Assembly (NCBI RefSeq): GCF_038002345.1
Contig: NZ_JBBOCJ010000001.1
Span: 7,564,001-7,628,000, forward strand
Source: Paenibacillus sp. FSL M7-0420
GTDB taxonomy: Bacteria > Bacillota > Bacilli > Paenibacillales > Paenibacillaceae
Direction of reading: 5' to 3'
DNA: 64,000 bases
Shown: in pieces, positions 9,178-18,596 of the stretch
How positions within the stretch are numbered: position 1 is the first letter of the stretch
Layout of the letters: each line of letters starts with the position of its first letter
Program-made: the position numbers and the translations under genes
Notes under the pieces: model-generated
Databases searched by the model: none
Seen by the model: only the letters and a program-made list of their open reading frames with translations
Told to the model about the DNA's origin: nothing

Positions 9178-9555
9178 TGTATGTCAAAAACCGAACACAT
9201 TTGGCTTCACGAGGGCAACCGGGCCGATTGTATGTCAAAAACCGAACACATTTGGCTTCACGAAGGCAACCGGGCCGATTGTATGTCAAAAACCGAACAC
9301 ATTTGGCTTCACGAAGGCAACCGGGCCGATTGTATGTCAAAAACCGATTACAATGGGACGGGGAGCGGCGTGTGGGCCAAATGTAATCGAAAAACCGATT
9401 ACAATGGGACGGTGAGCCGCGCGTGGGCCAAATGTAATCGAAAAACCGATTACAATGGGACCGGTGGCGGCGTGTAGGCCAAATATAATCGAAAAACCGA
9501 TTATAATGTGCTGGCGCGAAGTGCGCGGGCCGAATGCAGCCCAAAGGGAGAATGT
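9178..9555. repeat. Tandem array B: seven to eight dyad cores at exactly 51 bp
   Basis: Cores start at 9178, 9229, 9280, 9331, 9382, 9433 and 9484, all 51 bp apart. The first three read TGTATGTC-AAAAA-CCGAACACA and the fourth is a hybrid. The fifth and sixth are TGTAATCG-AAAAA-CCGATTACA, and the last is a TATAATC variant. A terminal half-unit TGCAGCCCAAAGGGAG falls in phase at 9535. The core is the reverse complement of the array A core with one change, so the two arrays lie in opposite orientation. The remaining stretch 9556-10004 before the next gene shows no further feature that I can name. Confidence 0.95.
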
Positions 9556-10004
9556 GGAGTACTACTGAACTAGAATCCGCCGGATACGGGCGGTACATGG
9601 TCCTCCCCTAGCAGGGCTGACCGCCTAGGTTAAGTTAATTAGTTGAAAAGTTAAGGGAAAAGTGGCGAAGGGGAATTTAGGAACTGTAGGAGCGGCAGCG
9701 GCCGAAAGCCCAAAACTTCTCTGGAGCCGCGGCTCATCCCAAAACGCCAAAATTCCTTAGCTCAATCTCTCTACACAGATTCAATCCCAATTTCTCAACA
9801 TCCGTATGCAATTCCTGTGCTGGACAGGCTATAAGCAAGATATCGATATCGCAGCAAGAATGGGAGATAGTCAAGGCGGGGGCGGAAACGTTAAGTTAGA
9901 TGGGCGGGAGGGCAGAACACAGCAGAACGGCAATCGAATCGAACCGAATCGTTCACCTCCGGCAGCTGCATATCAATTACGAACACATGGGGGAGATGAG
10001 AAGG

Positions 10005-11591
10005 ATGAAGAGCTCTTGGAGAAGGCGGCTACTGATGAGTGCCAGCCTGATGCTGGCGGTAGGCGGACTGGCAGGCTGCTCGGGCGGCGCGGACGGCAAC
10101 AAGAATACAGAGGGAGCAGCGGCGGATGAGCCGACACCGATCTCGATCTGGGCGTCGCTGAACACGAATGTCTCGATTACGCTGAAGAATATGAGTGAGA
10201 TTACGGCGATTAAGGAATGGGAGAAGAAGACCAACATTAAGACGGAATTTCAGCATCCGGCGGTCGGGGCAGAGACGGAGCAGTTCAACGTGATGCTGGC
10301 CTCCAATAAGCTGCCGGACGTGATGTTCGTCTATGGTGATTACTCCAAGCTGTTCACGGACGGCAGCATCATTAAGCTGAATGATCTGATCGACCAGTAC
10401 GCGCCTAACCTGAAGAAGATTCTGGACGAGAATCCCGAGGTGGCAAAGCAGCTGAAAGCGGATAACGGCGACATCTATGCCATCCCGCATCTGCGGCTGG
10501 GCAAGTACAAGACCTTCGGCGGCATGTTCATCCGCCAGGACTGGCTGGATGAATTGAAGCTGCCGCAGCCGGAGACGATTGCCGAGTGGGAGACGGTGCT
10601 GAAGGCCTTCAAGGAGAACAAGGGCGTCACCGCTCCGCTCCTGTACGGCGCTCCGCCCAAGCTGACGACGATGGGCCCGGCGGCCGCGAATTTCCTGGAG
10701 GCTTACGGCATCACGAATACGATCTTCCTCAAGGACGGCATGGTGGCATTCGGACCGGTCGAGCCGGAATTCAAGGAGTTCCTGACCACCTTCCACCGCT
10801 GGTATCAGGAGGGGCTGATCGATCCTGACTTCGCTACCAACGATCAGAAGACCTTTGATGCCAAGATTCTGAGCGGCCAGGCCGGTGCCTTCTTCACTTA
10901 CATCGGCGGCGGCATTGGGCGTTATCTGCCCGCCCTTCAGGAGAAGGAGCCAGAGGCTAATCTTACGGCTGTCCAGTTTCCTGTAGTGAACAAGGGCGAT
11001 GAGCCTATGTTCACCGGCCGGTCCTGGGAGTGGAGCGGTGCCGGAGCAACGATCACCAAGAGCAACAAGCACCCGGAGGAGACGGTGAAGGCGCTGGATT
11101 ATTTCTTCAGTGAAGAAGGCCATATGCTGAAGAACTTCGGCGTAGAAGGCGTGACGTACACGATGAAGGACGGGTATCCGACCTACACGGATGAGATTCT
11201 GAAGAATCCGGACGGGTTGTCGGTGGTTCAGGCGATGGCAAAGCATTTCATTGCCAACTACCCGTTTGTCGGGGAGGATGACGACCGTTACAACGAGCAG
11301 TATTACCAGTTCCAGCAGCAGAAGGACGCGGTGACGCTCTTTTCCAAATACAGCGACAACACGCTTAAGGTCGGTCTTCCTCCGGTCAGCCTGACTACAG
11401 AGGAATCCAGTGAGTACAGCAAAATCATGAGTGACATCACCACCTACCGCGATGAAATGTTCATTAAGTTCGTCATCGGTGCGGAGCCGCTGGAGAACTT
11501 CGATAAGTTCACGGCCCAGATCAACAAGTTCAATGTGAAGCGGGCGATTGAAATTCAGCAGGCGGCGGTAGACCGCTACAACGCAAGATAA
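10005..11591 (+). CDS. ABC transporter substrate-binding lipoprotein (LplA-like)
   Basis: Family 1 extracellular solute-binding protein of 528 residues, anchored outside the membrane. It has a charged N-terminus (MKSSWRRR), a hydrophobic stretch and the lipobox LAGC, with a low-complexity linker after it. It should capture an oligosaccharide for the two permeases that follow. ATG 10005 sits nine bases after GGGGGAG; in-frame upstream codons lack a signal peptide context. An intercistronic hairpin at 11605-11651 separates it from the permeases and may protect its mRNA. The downstream GH88 enzyme suggests the ligand carries an unsaturated uronic acid. Confidence 0.9.
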   Translation: MKSSWRRRLLMSASLMLAVGGLAGCSGGADGNKNTEGAAADEPTPISIWASLNTNVSITLKNMSEITAIKEWEKKTNIKTEFQHPAVGAETEQFNVMLASNKLPDVMFVYGDYSKLFTDGSIIKLNDLIDQYAPNLKKILDENPEVAKQLKADNGDIYAIPHLRLGKYKTFGGMFIRQDWLDELKLPQPETIAEWETVLKAFKENKGVTAPLLYGAPPKLTTMGPAAANFLEAYGITNTIFLKDGMVAFGPVEPEFKEFLTTFHRWYQEGLIDPDFATNDQKTFDAKILSGQAGAFFTYIGGGIGRYLPALQEKEPEANLTAVQFPVVNKGDEPMFTGRSWEWSGAGATITKSNKHPEETVKALDYFFSEEGHMLKNFGVEGVTYTMKDGYPTYTDEILKNPDGLSVVQAMAKHFIANYPFVGEDDDRYNEQYYQFQQQKDAVTLFSKYSDNTLKVGLPPVSLTTEESSEYSKIMSDITTYRDEMFIKFVIGAEPLENFDKFTAQINKFNVKRAIEIQQAAVDRYNAR

Positions 11592-11604
11592 ATTAGGATG
11601 AAGG

Positions 11605-11651
11605 CTACCTGCGGAGCGGCAGATTGAGCTACTAGCGCCCCCGCAGGCTAG
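11605..11651 (+). promoter_or_regulatory. Intercistronic hairpin after the binding-protein gene
   Basis: CTACCTGCGG at 11605-11614 pairs with CCGCAGGCTAG at 11641-11651 (one bulge), with no T-run. The position between a binding protein and its permeases suits an mRNA-stability element. That role is inferred. Confidence 0.5.
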
Positions 11652-11677
11652 TCCTGCAAAAGAAAGGAGGGAGACTT

Positions 11678-12595
11678 GTGACCCGGAAGTTATCCCTGGT
11701 ATGGCTGAATTACAAGCGAAATAAAGTGATCTATTGGATGGCGCTCCCCGTGGTTTTGTATTTTCTGGTCTTCAAGTATCTGCCGATGTATGGTGCGGTC
11801 ATCGCGTTCAAGGAATATACCGTCGGCAAGGGCATCTGGGGCAGCGAGTGGGTGGGGCTGCAGCATTTTCAAGATTTTTTTCAGAGCTATTATTTCTGGC
11901 GGGTGCTCAAAAACACACTGATCCTCAGCTTCTACCAGCTATTATTCGGCTTCCCGGCCCCGATCCTGCTGGCGCTGCTGCTCAATGAGCTGAGGCATGA
12001 AATATTCAAGCGTACGGTGCAGACGGTCTCTTATATTCCCCACTTCATCTCCCTGGTGGTTATTTGCGGGATGGTGGTAGATTTCTCTTCCCGTGACGGG
12101 CTGTTCAATTCGATCATTACGTTCTTCGGCGGGGAGAGCAGCGCGCTGCTGAGTGAGCCGGGGAATTTCCGCACGATCTATACGGCTTCCTCCATCTGGC
12201 AGGAGCTTGGATTCTCGACCATTATTTATCTGGCAGCGCTCAGCGGAATTAACCCGGAGCTCTACGATGCGTCGAAGGTGGACGGGGCCAGCCGGATACG
12301 CCGGGTATGGCATATTACGCTGCCGGGCATTATCCCGATGATTGTGATTCTGCTGATTCTGCGCATAGGCGGGCTGATGGAGATCGGCTTCGAGAAGGTG
12401 ATCCTGCTCTATAATCCCAATGTCTACGATACAGCGGATGTCATCTCCACCTTCGTCTACCGCAAGGGGATCAGCGAGAGTGCAGAGTTCAGCTACACTA
12501 CGGCGGTCGGCCTGTTCCAGTCGCTGGTCAATTTCATTTTGCTCATAGGCGCTAACCGGCTCTCCAAGGCCGTATCTGACAATAAGCTGTTCTAA
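11678..12595 (+). CDS. Sugar ABC transporter permease (LplB-type)
   Basis: Six-helix membrane subunit of 305 residues in the binding-protein-dependent transport family. N-terminal segments such as VLYFLVFKYLPMYGAVIAFK are typical of LplB proteins. The cytoplasmic EAA loop that docks the ATPase is recognisable at ELYDASKVDGASRIRR, followed by ITLPGIIP. GTG start follows AAAGGAGGGAG. The next permease begins 14 bp after its stop. No ATPase is encoded nearby, so a shared MsmX-like ATPase is presumed. Confidence 0.92.
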   Translation: MTRKLSLVWLNYKRNKVIYWMALPVVLYFLVFKYLPMYGAVIAFKEYTVGKGIWGSEWVGLQHFQDFFQSYYFWRVLKNTLILSFYQLLFGFPAPILLALLLNELRHEIFKRTVQTVSYIPHFISLVVICGMVVDFSSRDGLFNSIITFFGGESSALLSEPGNFRTIYTASSIWQELGFSTIIYLAALSGINPELYDASKVDGASRIRRVWHITLPGIIPMIVILLILRIGGLMEIGFEKVILLYNPNVYDTADVISTFVYRKGISESAEFSYTTAVGLFQSLVNFILLIGANRLSKAVSDNKLF

Positions 12596-12608
12596 GCGGG
12601 GGATTCTC

Positions 12609-13493
12609 ATGACCATTCAACGAACAATAGGCGAAAAACTGTTTGACAGTCTCAATGTGCTGCTCATGGTTCTGCTTATTATCATCACCTTGTATCCGCT
12701 GTGGCATGTGCTGAATGCCTCGTTAAGCGACTCCAACCGGCTAATGGCCCATAGCGGGCTGCTGCTGCTCCCGGACGGGTTCAATCTGGACAGCTACAAG
12801 CTGGTGCTCAGTAATCCGAGCATTCTCTCCGGCTACCGGAATACGCTGGTGATCGTAGTGCTGGGCACGGCGCTCAATTTGCTTTTTACCATCCTGGGGG
12901 CCTATACTCTCTCCCGCAAAAGCTTCATGCTGCGCAATCCGATCATGCTGGCCATTGTATTCACCATGTTCTTCAACGGCGGGATTATCCCGACCTACCT
13001 GTTGATTAACAATACGCTCCACCTCGGCAATAACCTGCTGGCGCTGATTGTACCCGGGCTGGTCAGCAGTTATAATCTGATCATTATGCGTACAGCCTTT
13101 CAGGGGATATCCGAGAGTCTGCTGGAATCGGCCAGAATAGACGGTGCGGGGGAGATGCGCATTCTGTGGCGGATTGTGGTACCTTTATCGATGCCGGTCA
13201 TTGCGGTCATGATTCTGTTCTACGGGGTAGGCCACTGGAACTCCTGGTTCAGCGCCATTCTGTATATCCGCGACCGTGATTTGTATCCGCTTCAATTGGT
13301 GCTGAGGGAGATTCTGATCCAGAATAGTACGGATTCGATGACCACTTCGGCAGCTATGGGCGACAAGGAAGCAATCGGAGAAAGTGTGAAGTATGCAACG
13401 GTGATGGTGGCTACGCTGCCGATTTTGTTTATATATCCGTTTTTACAGAAGTATTTTGTGAAGGGCGTCATGATCGGCGCAATCAAGGAATAG
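12609..13493 (+). CDS. Sugar ABC transporter permease (LplC/AraQ-type)
   Basis: Second membrane subunit of the same importer, 294 residues with about six transmembrane helices. LYPLWHVLNASLSDSN near the N-terminus, FFNGGIIPTYLLI in the middle and the EAA loop ESARIDGAGEMR before IVVPLSMP place it in the LplC group. The C-terminus KYFVKGVMIGAIKE is typical. It starts at an ATG 14 bp after the partner permease and is followed 54 bp later by the operon's regulator. Confidence 0.92.
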   Translation: MTIQRTIGEKLFDSLNVLLMVLLIIITLYPLWHVLNASLSDSNRLMAHSGLLLLPDGFNLDSYKLVLSNPSILSGYRNTLVIVVLGTALNLLFTILGAYTLSRKSFMLRNPIMLAIVFTMFFNGGIIPTYLLINNTLHLGNNLLALIVPGLVSSYNLIIMRTAFQGISESLLESARIDGAGEMRILWRIVVPLSMPVIAVMILFYGVGHWNSWFSAILYIRDRDLYPLQLVLREILIQNSTDSMTTSAAMGDKEAIGESVKYATVMVATLPILFIYPFLQKYFVKGVMIGAIKE

Positions 13494-13546
13494 AACGGAG
13501 CCGCACCAGCACTGTACCCACATCATGAACAAGGAGGAGGAGCGCC

Positions 13547-15880
13547 ATGAAAAAGAAAAGCATCCTGCTGTCCTGGAGCCTCTCTTATCTGGTCATCCTG
13601 CTCATTCCCGTCACCATTGGGGCGGCTGTCTTTGCGGAGTCCCGCAATCTGCTGAAGGAAGAGGTGAACCGTTCCAACATGGTGCTGCTGTCCCAGGTGC
13701 AGGAGACCATCGACAGCCAGACCCAGGATATCAGCAGTATCAGCAGCCAGCTCATGGCCGATTCCCAGCTGAGCAGCTTCATCAACCACGCCTCCGAGCA
13801 GGATGCCAGATGGCGGCTGATGGGGCTGGAGCTGATCAAGAACCTCAAGTCGATCAGGATCGGGAACGGGCTCATCCGCGAGCTGTACATCTATGTGAAG
13901 TCTTCGGATGTGGCGCTGTCCTCCTCTTCGCTGGTATCCAAGAAGCTGCTGTATGACATTTACTATGAGGGGACCGGGGTAAGCGGGCCGGAGTGGACCC
14001 GGCTGATGCAGGAGTCAGACCAGAGTGTCTTCCGCAAAATGAAGGTCCTCAGCGAAGACCGCCGCATTGAAGAAACGCTGGTCTATCTGCAGCCGTTCCC
14101 GGTTCAGGTGTCGCAGAGCAGCCCGGCGACCTTTGTGGTGATGCTGGACCCGGAACGTTTCCAGCAGGCGATCAACAATGTGCGGCTGGAGCCGGAGAGT
14201 ATTGTATTCATCCTGGACCGTGACGGGCGAACGCTGTTCTCCACAGGCACCGTTGAAACCCCTTACACGATACATCAATACTTGCAGCAAAATAAGGATA
14301 GCGGACGGCGGACCGGCACGGCCGACTGGAACGGGGAATCGGTGACGGTCTCACAAATATCCTCTAGTGTTGAGGATTGGCAGTATGTCTCTATCGTTCC
14401 GACCCGGATCTATGCGAAGAAGTTGATGGTGATCCGCAGTATCACCTTCGCCGGTGTGGCTGCTGTTCTGCTGCTGGGCGGCATCGCTGCCTGGTGGTTC
14501 ACCCGGCGGAATTACCGGCCGCTTGGCCGGATTATGAGTATTATCTCCGACAAGGTTAAGGGGAAGCTGGAGCAGCCGGATGACGAGTTCGGTATCCTGC
14601 AGACGGTGCTGACCCGGGCCTGGGAGGAGCAGGACCAGTTCGCCACGCGGCTGAAGGAGCAGCAGACGATGGTACGCAGCAGCTTCCTGGCGAGACTGCT
14701 AAAGGGACGGGTACAGCCGGGAGAAGGTCTTGCCGGGGAGATGGAGCGTCTGGGCCTCCCGCTAGAGAGCGATGCCTTTGCAGTCCTGCTGGTACACATA
14801 GAGAATTATGAGGGTCTGTTCCGCACACGGGCCCCGGAGGATGAGGAGGGGAAGCGCCAGTTCGTCCATCTGATCCTGACCAATGTGCTGGAGGAGCTGC
14901 TGGGCCCGGCCGGTCCGGTCTATTCCGCAGAAATGGATGGACGGATCGCGCTGCTGGTCAATCTCCGGGGAAATACGGCGGACGCAGTGCCGGAGCTGAT
15001 CCGGGCGACCGGGGAGGCGCAGCATTTCATCCAATCGCGCTTCCTGATCTATTTCTCCGTTGGCGTGAGCAGTGTCCACACCTCTCTGGCAGACATCTCC
15101 GCCTGCTTCCGGGAGTCGGAGGAGGCGCTGGAATACCGGCTGATTCTCGGCATTGGCCAGATTATTGACCAGGAACGTATCCGGCAGCCCAAGGAGGAGC
15201 TGTATTATCCGCTCGATCTGGAGCGTCAGCTGGTCAATTATATTGCCACAGGGAACTATGCCCGCTCCACCGAGGTGATGAATGAGATTCTGATGACTAA
15301 TTTTGCCGGGGAGCCCTTATCCGTTGAGCTGGCCCGCTGTCTGATGTTCGAGCTGATCGGGACCATGCTGAAGGCCACAGAGCAGATCAAGACGGATGAC
15401 CAGAAGGAACTGACCCGGCGCAACGAGCTGATCCGGCGGCTGTTCGTCTGTGAGACCTTCGAGGAGATGGAGACGGAGCTGCTGCAGATTCTGGAGACAG
15501 TCTGCCAGATGGTGCATGAACGCAAGCGTTCCCATAACACCGAGCTGAAGGAGCAGCTCCTGGAATTCATTCATGAGAATTACAATGATGTGAATCTGGG
15601 ACTGACCCATATCTCGGAACGCTTCCGGTTCCATCCTACGTATGTCTCGAAGTATTTCAAGGAACAGACCGGCACCAACGTTATCGACTATATCAACCAG
15701 TACCGGATTGAAGAGGCCAAGCGGATTCTGGAGGCTGATGAACTGAATGTGCAGGAGGTCTCAGAGCGTGTGGGCTTCCTGAACAGCAATTCCTTCATCC
15801 GTGTGTTCAAGAAATATGAGGGGATCACTCCGGGCCAGTATAAACAGGCCAATCGGCTGATCCAGAACGATAATGTATAA
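13547..15880 (+). CDS. Membrane-anchored AraC-family regulator (YesS-like)
   Basis: 777-residue one-component regulator. A transmembrane helix lies at about residues 8-28, an extracytoplasmic sensor region of about 260 residues follows, and a second helix (GVAAVLLLGGIAAWWF) precedes a cytoplasmic linker. Two AraC helix-turn-helix motifs occupy the last 100 residues (GLTHISERFRFHPTYVSKYFK and the VSERVGFLNSNSFIRVFKKY segment). It probably senses the imported sugar or its binding protein and activates this operon. The ATG follows GGAGGAG. The GH88 gene begins 18 bp later, so both are likely co-transcribed with the transporter. Confidence 0.88.
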   Translation: MKKKSILLSWSLSYLVILLIPVTIGAAVFAESRNLLKEEVNRSNMVLLSQVQETIDSQTQDISSISSQLMADSQLSSFINHASEQDARWRLMGLELIKNLKSIRIGNGLIRELYIYVKSSDVALSSSSLVSKKLLYDIYYEGTGVSGPEWTRLMQESDQSVFRKMKVLSEDRRIEETLVYLQPFPVQVSQSSPATFVVMLDPERFQQAINNVRLEPESIVFILDRDGRTLFSTGTVETPYTIHQYLQQNKDSGRRTGTADWNGESVTVSQISSSVEDWQYVSIVPTRIYAKKLMVIRSITFAGVAAVLLLGGIAAWWFTRRNYRPLGRIMSIISDKVKGKLEQPDDEFGILQTVLTRAWEEQDQFATRLKEQQTMVRSSFLARLLKGRVQPGEGLAGEMERLGLPLESDAFAVLLVHIENYEGLFRTRAPEDEEGKRQFVHLILTNVLEELLGPAGPVYSAEMDGRIALLVNLRGNTADAVPELIRATGEAQHFIQSRFLIYFSVGVSSVHTSLADISACFRESEEALEYRLILGIGQIIDQERIRQPKEELYYPLDLERQLVNYIATGNYARSTEVMNEILMTNFAGEPLSVELARCLMFELIGTMLKATEQIKTDDQKELTRRNELIRRLFVCETFEEMETELLQILETVCQMVHERKRSHNTELKEQLLEFIHENYNDVNLGLTHISERFRFHPTYVSKYFKEQTGTNVIDYINQYRIEEAKRILEADELNVQEVSERVGFLNSNSFIRVFKKYEGITPGQYKQANRLIQNDNV

Positions 15881-15898
15881 CAAGGAGGATATACTGAC

Positions 15899-17035
15899 AT
15901 GTGGCAACAAGCGATTGAGGATGCACTACGCGTAACGAAACGTAATATTACAAGATTCGGGGACCGGTTCCCCCATGTGAGTGCCGGGGATGAGCATTAT
16001 ACACTGAATGACAATACCGAGTGGACGGCGGGCTTCTGGTCCGGCATCCTCTGGCTCTGCTCCGAGTACAGTGAAGATCCGATCTACCGCGGGCAGGCGT
16101 TAAGCACCGTCCAGAGCTTCCGCCGCCGGATGGACCAGAAGATCATCTTCGATCATCATGATATTGGCTTCCTGTACTCTTTGTCCTCCAAGGCCCAGTG
16201 GATTATCGAACGGGATGAAGGCGCCAGACAGCTTACGCTGGAGGCGGCGGATATGCTGATGAAGCGCTGGCGCGAAGGGCCCCGCCTGATCCAGGCCTGG
16301 GGGCGGGAGGGGGATGCCGTTAACGGTGGACGGATCATTATCGACTGTCTGCTTAATCTGCCGCTATTGCTATGGGCGCATGAGCAGACCGGCAATGAAT
16401 CTTACCGGCGGGTAGCCGAGCTTCATGCTCTGAAGTCCCGCCGCTTCCTGGTGCGCGGGGATGATTCCAGCTATCATACCTTCTACTTCGATCCGGCCAC
16501 CGGAGACGCCATCCGCGGCGGGACCCATCAGGGCTACAGTGACGGCTCCACCTGGACGCGCGGGCAGGCTTGGGGCATCTATGGTTTCGCCTTGGTCAGC
16601 CGGTATCTGAAAAGCCCGGAGATGCTGGAGACGGCGAAGCGGCTGGGCCGCTACTTCGTGGCTCATCTGCCGGAGGATGGGGTCGCGTATTGGGACTTCG
16701 ACGTTCCCGTTGAACCGGGAACGAAGCGCGACAGCTCGGCATCGGCCATTGCCGCCTGCGGGCTGCTGGAGATTGCGGCGCAGCTGGAGGCTGGCGACCC
16801 GGAGCGCCAATTCTTCCAGGAGGCGGGGGAGGCGTCGGTGAGAGCGCTGGCGGAGCATTATTCGACCCATGGCAGCGATCAGGCCGAGGGTCTGCTGGAG
16901 CATGGCGCATATTCCGCCAGAGCCGGGGATTCGCCGGATGATTACACGATCTGGGGCGATTATTATTATCTGGAGGCGCTGATGCGGCTGGAACGGGGGA
17001 TTCCGGGGTATTGGTATGAGCGGCCCGTTCTATAG
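15899..17035 (+). CDS. Glycoside hydrolase family 88, unsaturated glucuronyl hydrolase
   Basis: Cytoplasmic enzyme of 378 residues with an (alpha/alpha)6 barrel. It hydrates the 4,5-double bond of the unsaturated uronic acid left by polysaccharide lyases and so releases the terminal sugar. D88 (in HHDIGF) and D149 (in IIIDCLLNL) align in number and context with the two aspartates established as essential in the Bacillus sp. GL1 enzyme. SDGSTWTRGQAWGIYGFA is a family hallmark. There is no signal peptide. ATG follows AGGAGG. It ties operon 1 to a lyase-degraded polysaccharide such as a glycosaminoglycan, gellan or xanthan side chain; which one is not clear. Confidence 0.93.
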   Translation: MWQQAIEDALRVTKRNITRFGDRFPHVSAGDEHYTLNDNTEWTAGFWSGILWLCSEYSEDPIYRGQALSTVQSFRRRMDQKIIFDHHDIGFLYSLSSKAQWIIERDEGARQLTLEAADMLMKRWREGPRLIQAWGREGDAVNGGRIIIDCLLNLPLLLWAHEQTGNESYRRVAELHALKSRRFLVRGDDSSYHTFYFDPATGDAIRGGTHQGYSDGSTWTRGQAWGIYGFALVSRYLKSPEMLETAKRLGRYFVAHLPEDGVAYWDFDVPVEPGTKRDSSASAIAACGLLEIAAQLEAGDPERQFFQEAGEASVRALAEHYSTHGSDQAEGLLEHGAYSARAGDSPDDYTIWGDYYYLEALMRLERGIPGYWYERPVL

Positions 17036-17076
17036 ATCCCAGCTATGTGGGATGGCGCTTTCCGCATCCGCCCCTG

Positions 17077-17122
17077 ATAATCGGTACATGACCTATTGTG
17101 GTTATGTACCGATTATTATTTT
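17077..17122 (+). terminator. Long hairpin after the GH88 gene, probable terminator
   Basis: A 17-bp stem (17077-17093 with 17100-17116, one G-T wobble) around TATTGT is followed by TATTATTTTC. The methyltransferase ribosome binding site comes right after it, so it may terminate operon 1 or attenuate the next gene. Confidence 0.65.
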
Positions 17123-17135
17123 CGGAGGGGATGGA

Positions 17136-17951
17136 ATGAACAGCAGAACATCTAATACATCTAATACATCCAACACAGGAAATGTAGCTAACACAGGCAA
17201 TGTAGCTAATGAAGCCAATACAGCCAGCCCTTGGGAGCAGGCAGACGGGGATCAGTATGTGCAGAACATCAGCCGCAAAATCCCAGGATACGCGCTGCAA
17301 TATGACTTGATGGATACGCTGCTGACCGCGCGGCTGGACAAGCAGGAAAAGCAGGAAAAGCAGGAAAAGCAGGAAAAGCCAAGGCTGTTGGTCGTGGGAG
17401 CAGGCGGGGGACAGGAGATATTGAAGCTGGGCCTGAGCCATCCCGGCTGGAGCTTCAGCGGGCTGGAGCCCTCGCAGAGTATGCTCCAGGCTGCCAAGCA
17501 GCGTTTGGAGGCTGCGGGTCTGCTGAATAGAGTGCGGCTGCACCATACGGAGATTGCCGCGTGGAGCAGTAATGCGCTGTATGATGCCGCAACTTGTATG
17601 CTGGTGCTGCACTTTGTGCAGGGGCGGGAGAACAAGCTGGCGCTGCTCCGCAGCATTGCCGCGCGGCTTCAGCCAGGCGCGCCGCTGTGCCTGTCCGCCA
17701 TCTGCGGGGTGCCGGGCACGTCTGCATGGGAGCTACAGATAGCAGGCTGGCGGCTGCATATGCTCGGTAACGGCATCGCAGAGGATGAGTGGCAGACCTT
17801 CGAGCAATCCTTCGGAGTCACCTCCCATCCGCTTCCTGCCGCAGAGATGGAGAAGCTGCTGGAGGAGGCCGGGTTCACGGCCATATCCCGGTTCTTCGGC
17901 GCGTATTTGATCGACGGCTGGGTGGCGGTGAAGGCGGAGGATCAGCCGTAG
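17136..17951 (+). CDS. Class I SAM-dependent methyltransferase with low-complexity inserts
   Basis: 271-residue protein with motif I LLVVGAGGGQEILKLGL from about residue 84, the acidic strand end FSGLEPSQSMLQ, and a post-motif TCMLVLHFVQG. The acceptor is unknown. Start ATG 17136 follows GGAGGGG. Two stretches are odd. Residues 3-29 are runs of SNT, GNV and ANE triplets, and four KQE-type triplets stand just before motif I. Both are encoded by 9-bp tandem repeats (AATACATCT-like and AAGCAGGAA). It follows the GH88 gene but is separated by a strong hairpin, so functional linkage is uncertain. Confidence 0.82.
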   Translation: MNSRTSNTSNTSNTGNVANTGNVANEANTASPWEQADGDQYVQNISRKIPGYALQYDLMDTLLTARLDKQEKQEKQEKQEKPRLLVVGAGGGQEILKLGLSHPGWSFSGLEPSQSMLQAAKQRLEAAGLLNRVRLHHTEIAAWSSNALYDAATCMLVLHFVQGRENKLALLRSIAARLQPGAPLCLSAICGVPGTSAWELQIAGWRLHMLGNGIAEDEWQTFEQSFGVTSHPLPAAEMEKLLEEAGFTAISRFFGAYLIDGWVAVKAEDQP

Positions 17952-18079
17952 GTCTTGCGGAGGTTTGAATAGCCAGAAGAAATGAGGAGCATCGGTGGGA
18001 AACTCATTTAATTCCAACTGGTCTGGTATCCGGGCTCGATTAATAGGCAGTTGCACTTTGTACAACAGAATGCTGTAAA

Positions 18080-18520
18080 AAAGGCTTCGAAATAGGATCT
18101 ATTGTACTCCGTACATTCGAATATTGAAAAAAGACCCTTTTTCAGCCGAATCACAACATTCCAATGTATGAAATACAATAGAATCGTATTTTATGGTCAG
18201 CGATGCGTTTTCTATTGCAGGAAATACAATCAGCTACTTGAGTGTAAGGGTAGAATTCGGCAACGGGTGCAGGTTCAGCCTAATATTAGCTCGAAGTTCA
18301 TGTTCAGACTTTAATTTAATCAGAGATAAGTGTATTCTGTGCAACTAAAAACAGTGCAACCGAAGGCGTTCCTCTTCTAACTGTATTCTGTACAACTACA
18401 TTTGCCCGGATGAGCTAAAATCCAGGTATAGAGGCATTTTACTTGCACGAAATACAGCTAAACAGAGATTGGGCGGCACATCCGTCGATTTAGTTGTACA
18501 GATTGCAATTAAGCTCAATT
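18080..18520. repeat. Array C: degenerate dyads related to TGTATT-CTG-TACAA
   Basis: The 645-bp gap between convergent genes is AT-rich and holds seven weak inverted-repeat cores. Pairs keep the 51-bp step: TGTATGAAATACAAT (18165) and TGCAGGAAATACAAT (18216), TGTATTCTGTGCAAC (18331) and TGTATTCTGTACAAC (18382), TTGCACGAAATACA (18443) and TTGTACAGATTGCA (18494). A first core, TTGTACTCCGTACA, starts at 18102. A 70-codon frame across part of it is a by-product of the repeats. No other gene or RNA was seen. Confidence 0.7.
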
Positions 18521-18596
18521 GAGCCTATCCCCTGGACCTGGATCGGGTGCGATCGGGCACAGCACCCCTCAGTAAGCGATGAGTTAAAAGTAATTT

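Noticed and set aside
9118..9598. Repetitive proteins encoded by array B
   Set aside because: Frames exist in several phases on both strands for the same reason as in array A, with no start context or known domain.
10029..11246. Long antisense frame of about 405 codons opposite the binding protein
   Set aside because: It is a shadow of GC-rich codon use on the other strand, with no start context or domain; many similar shadows were dropped.
18102..18314. 70-codon gene in array C
   Set aside because: It covers degenerate repeats, has no ribosome binding site and an unusual composition.
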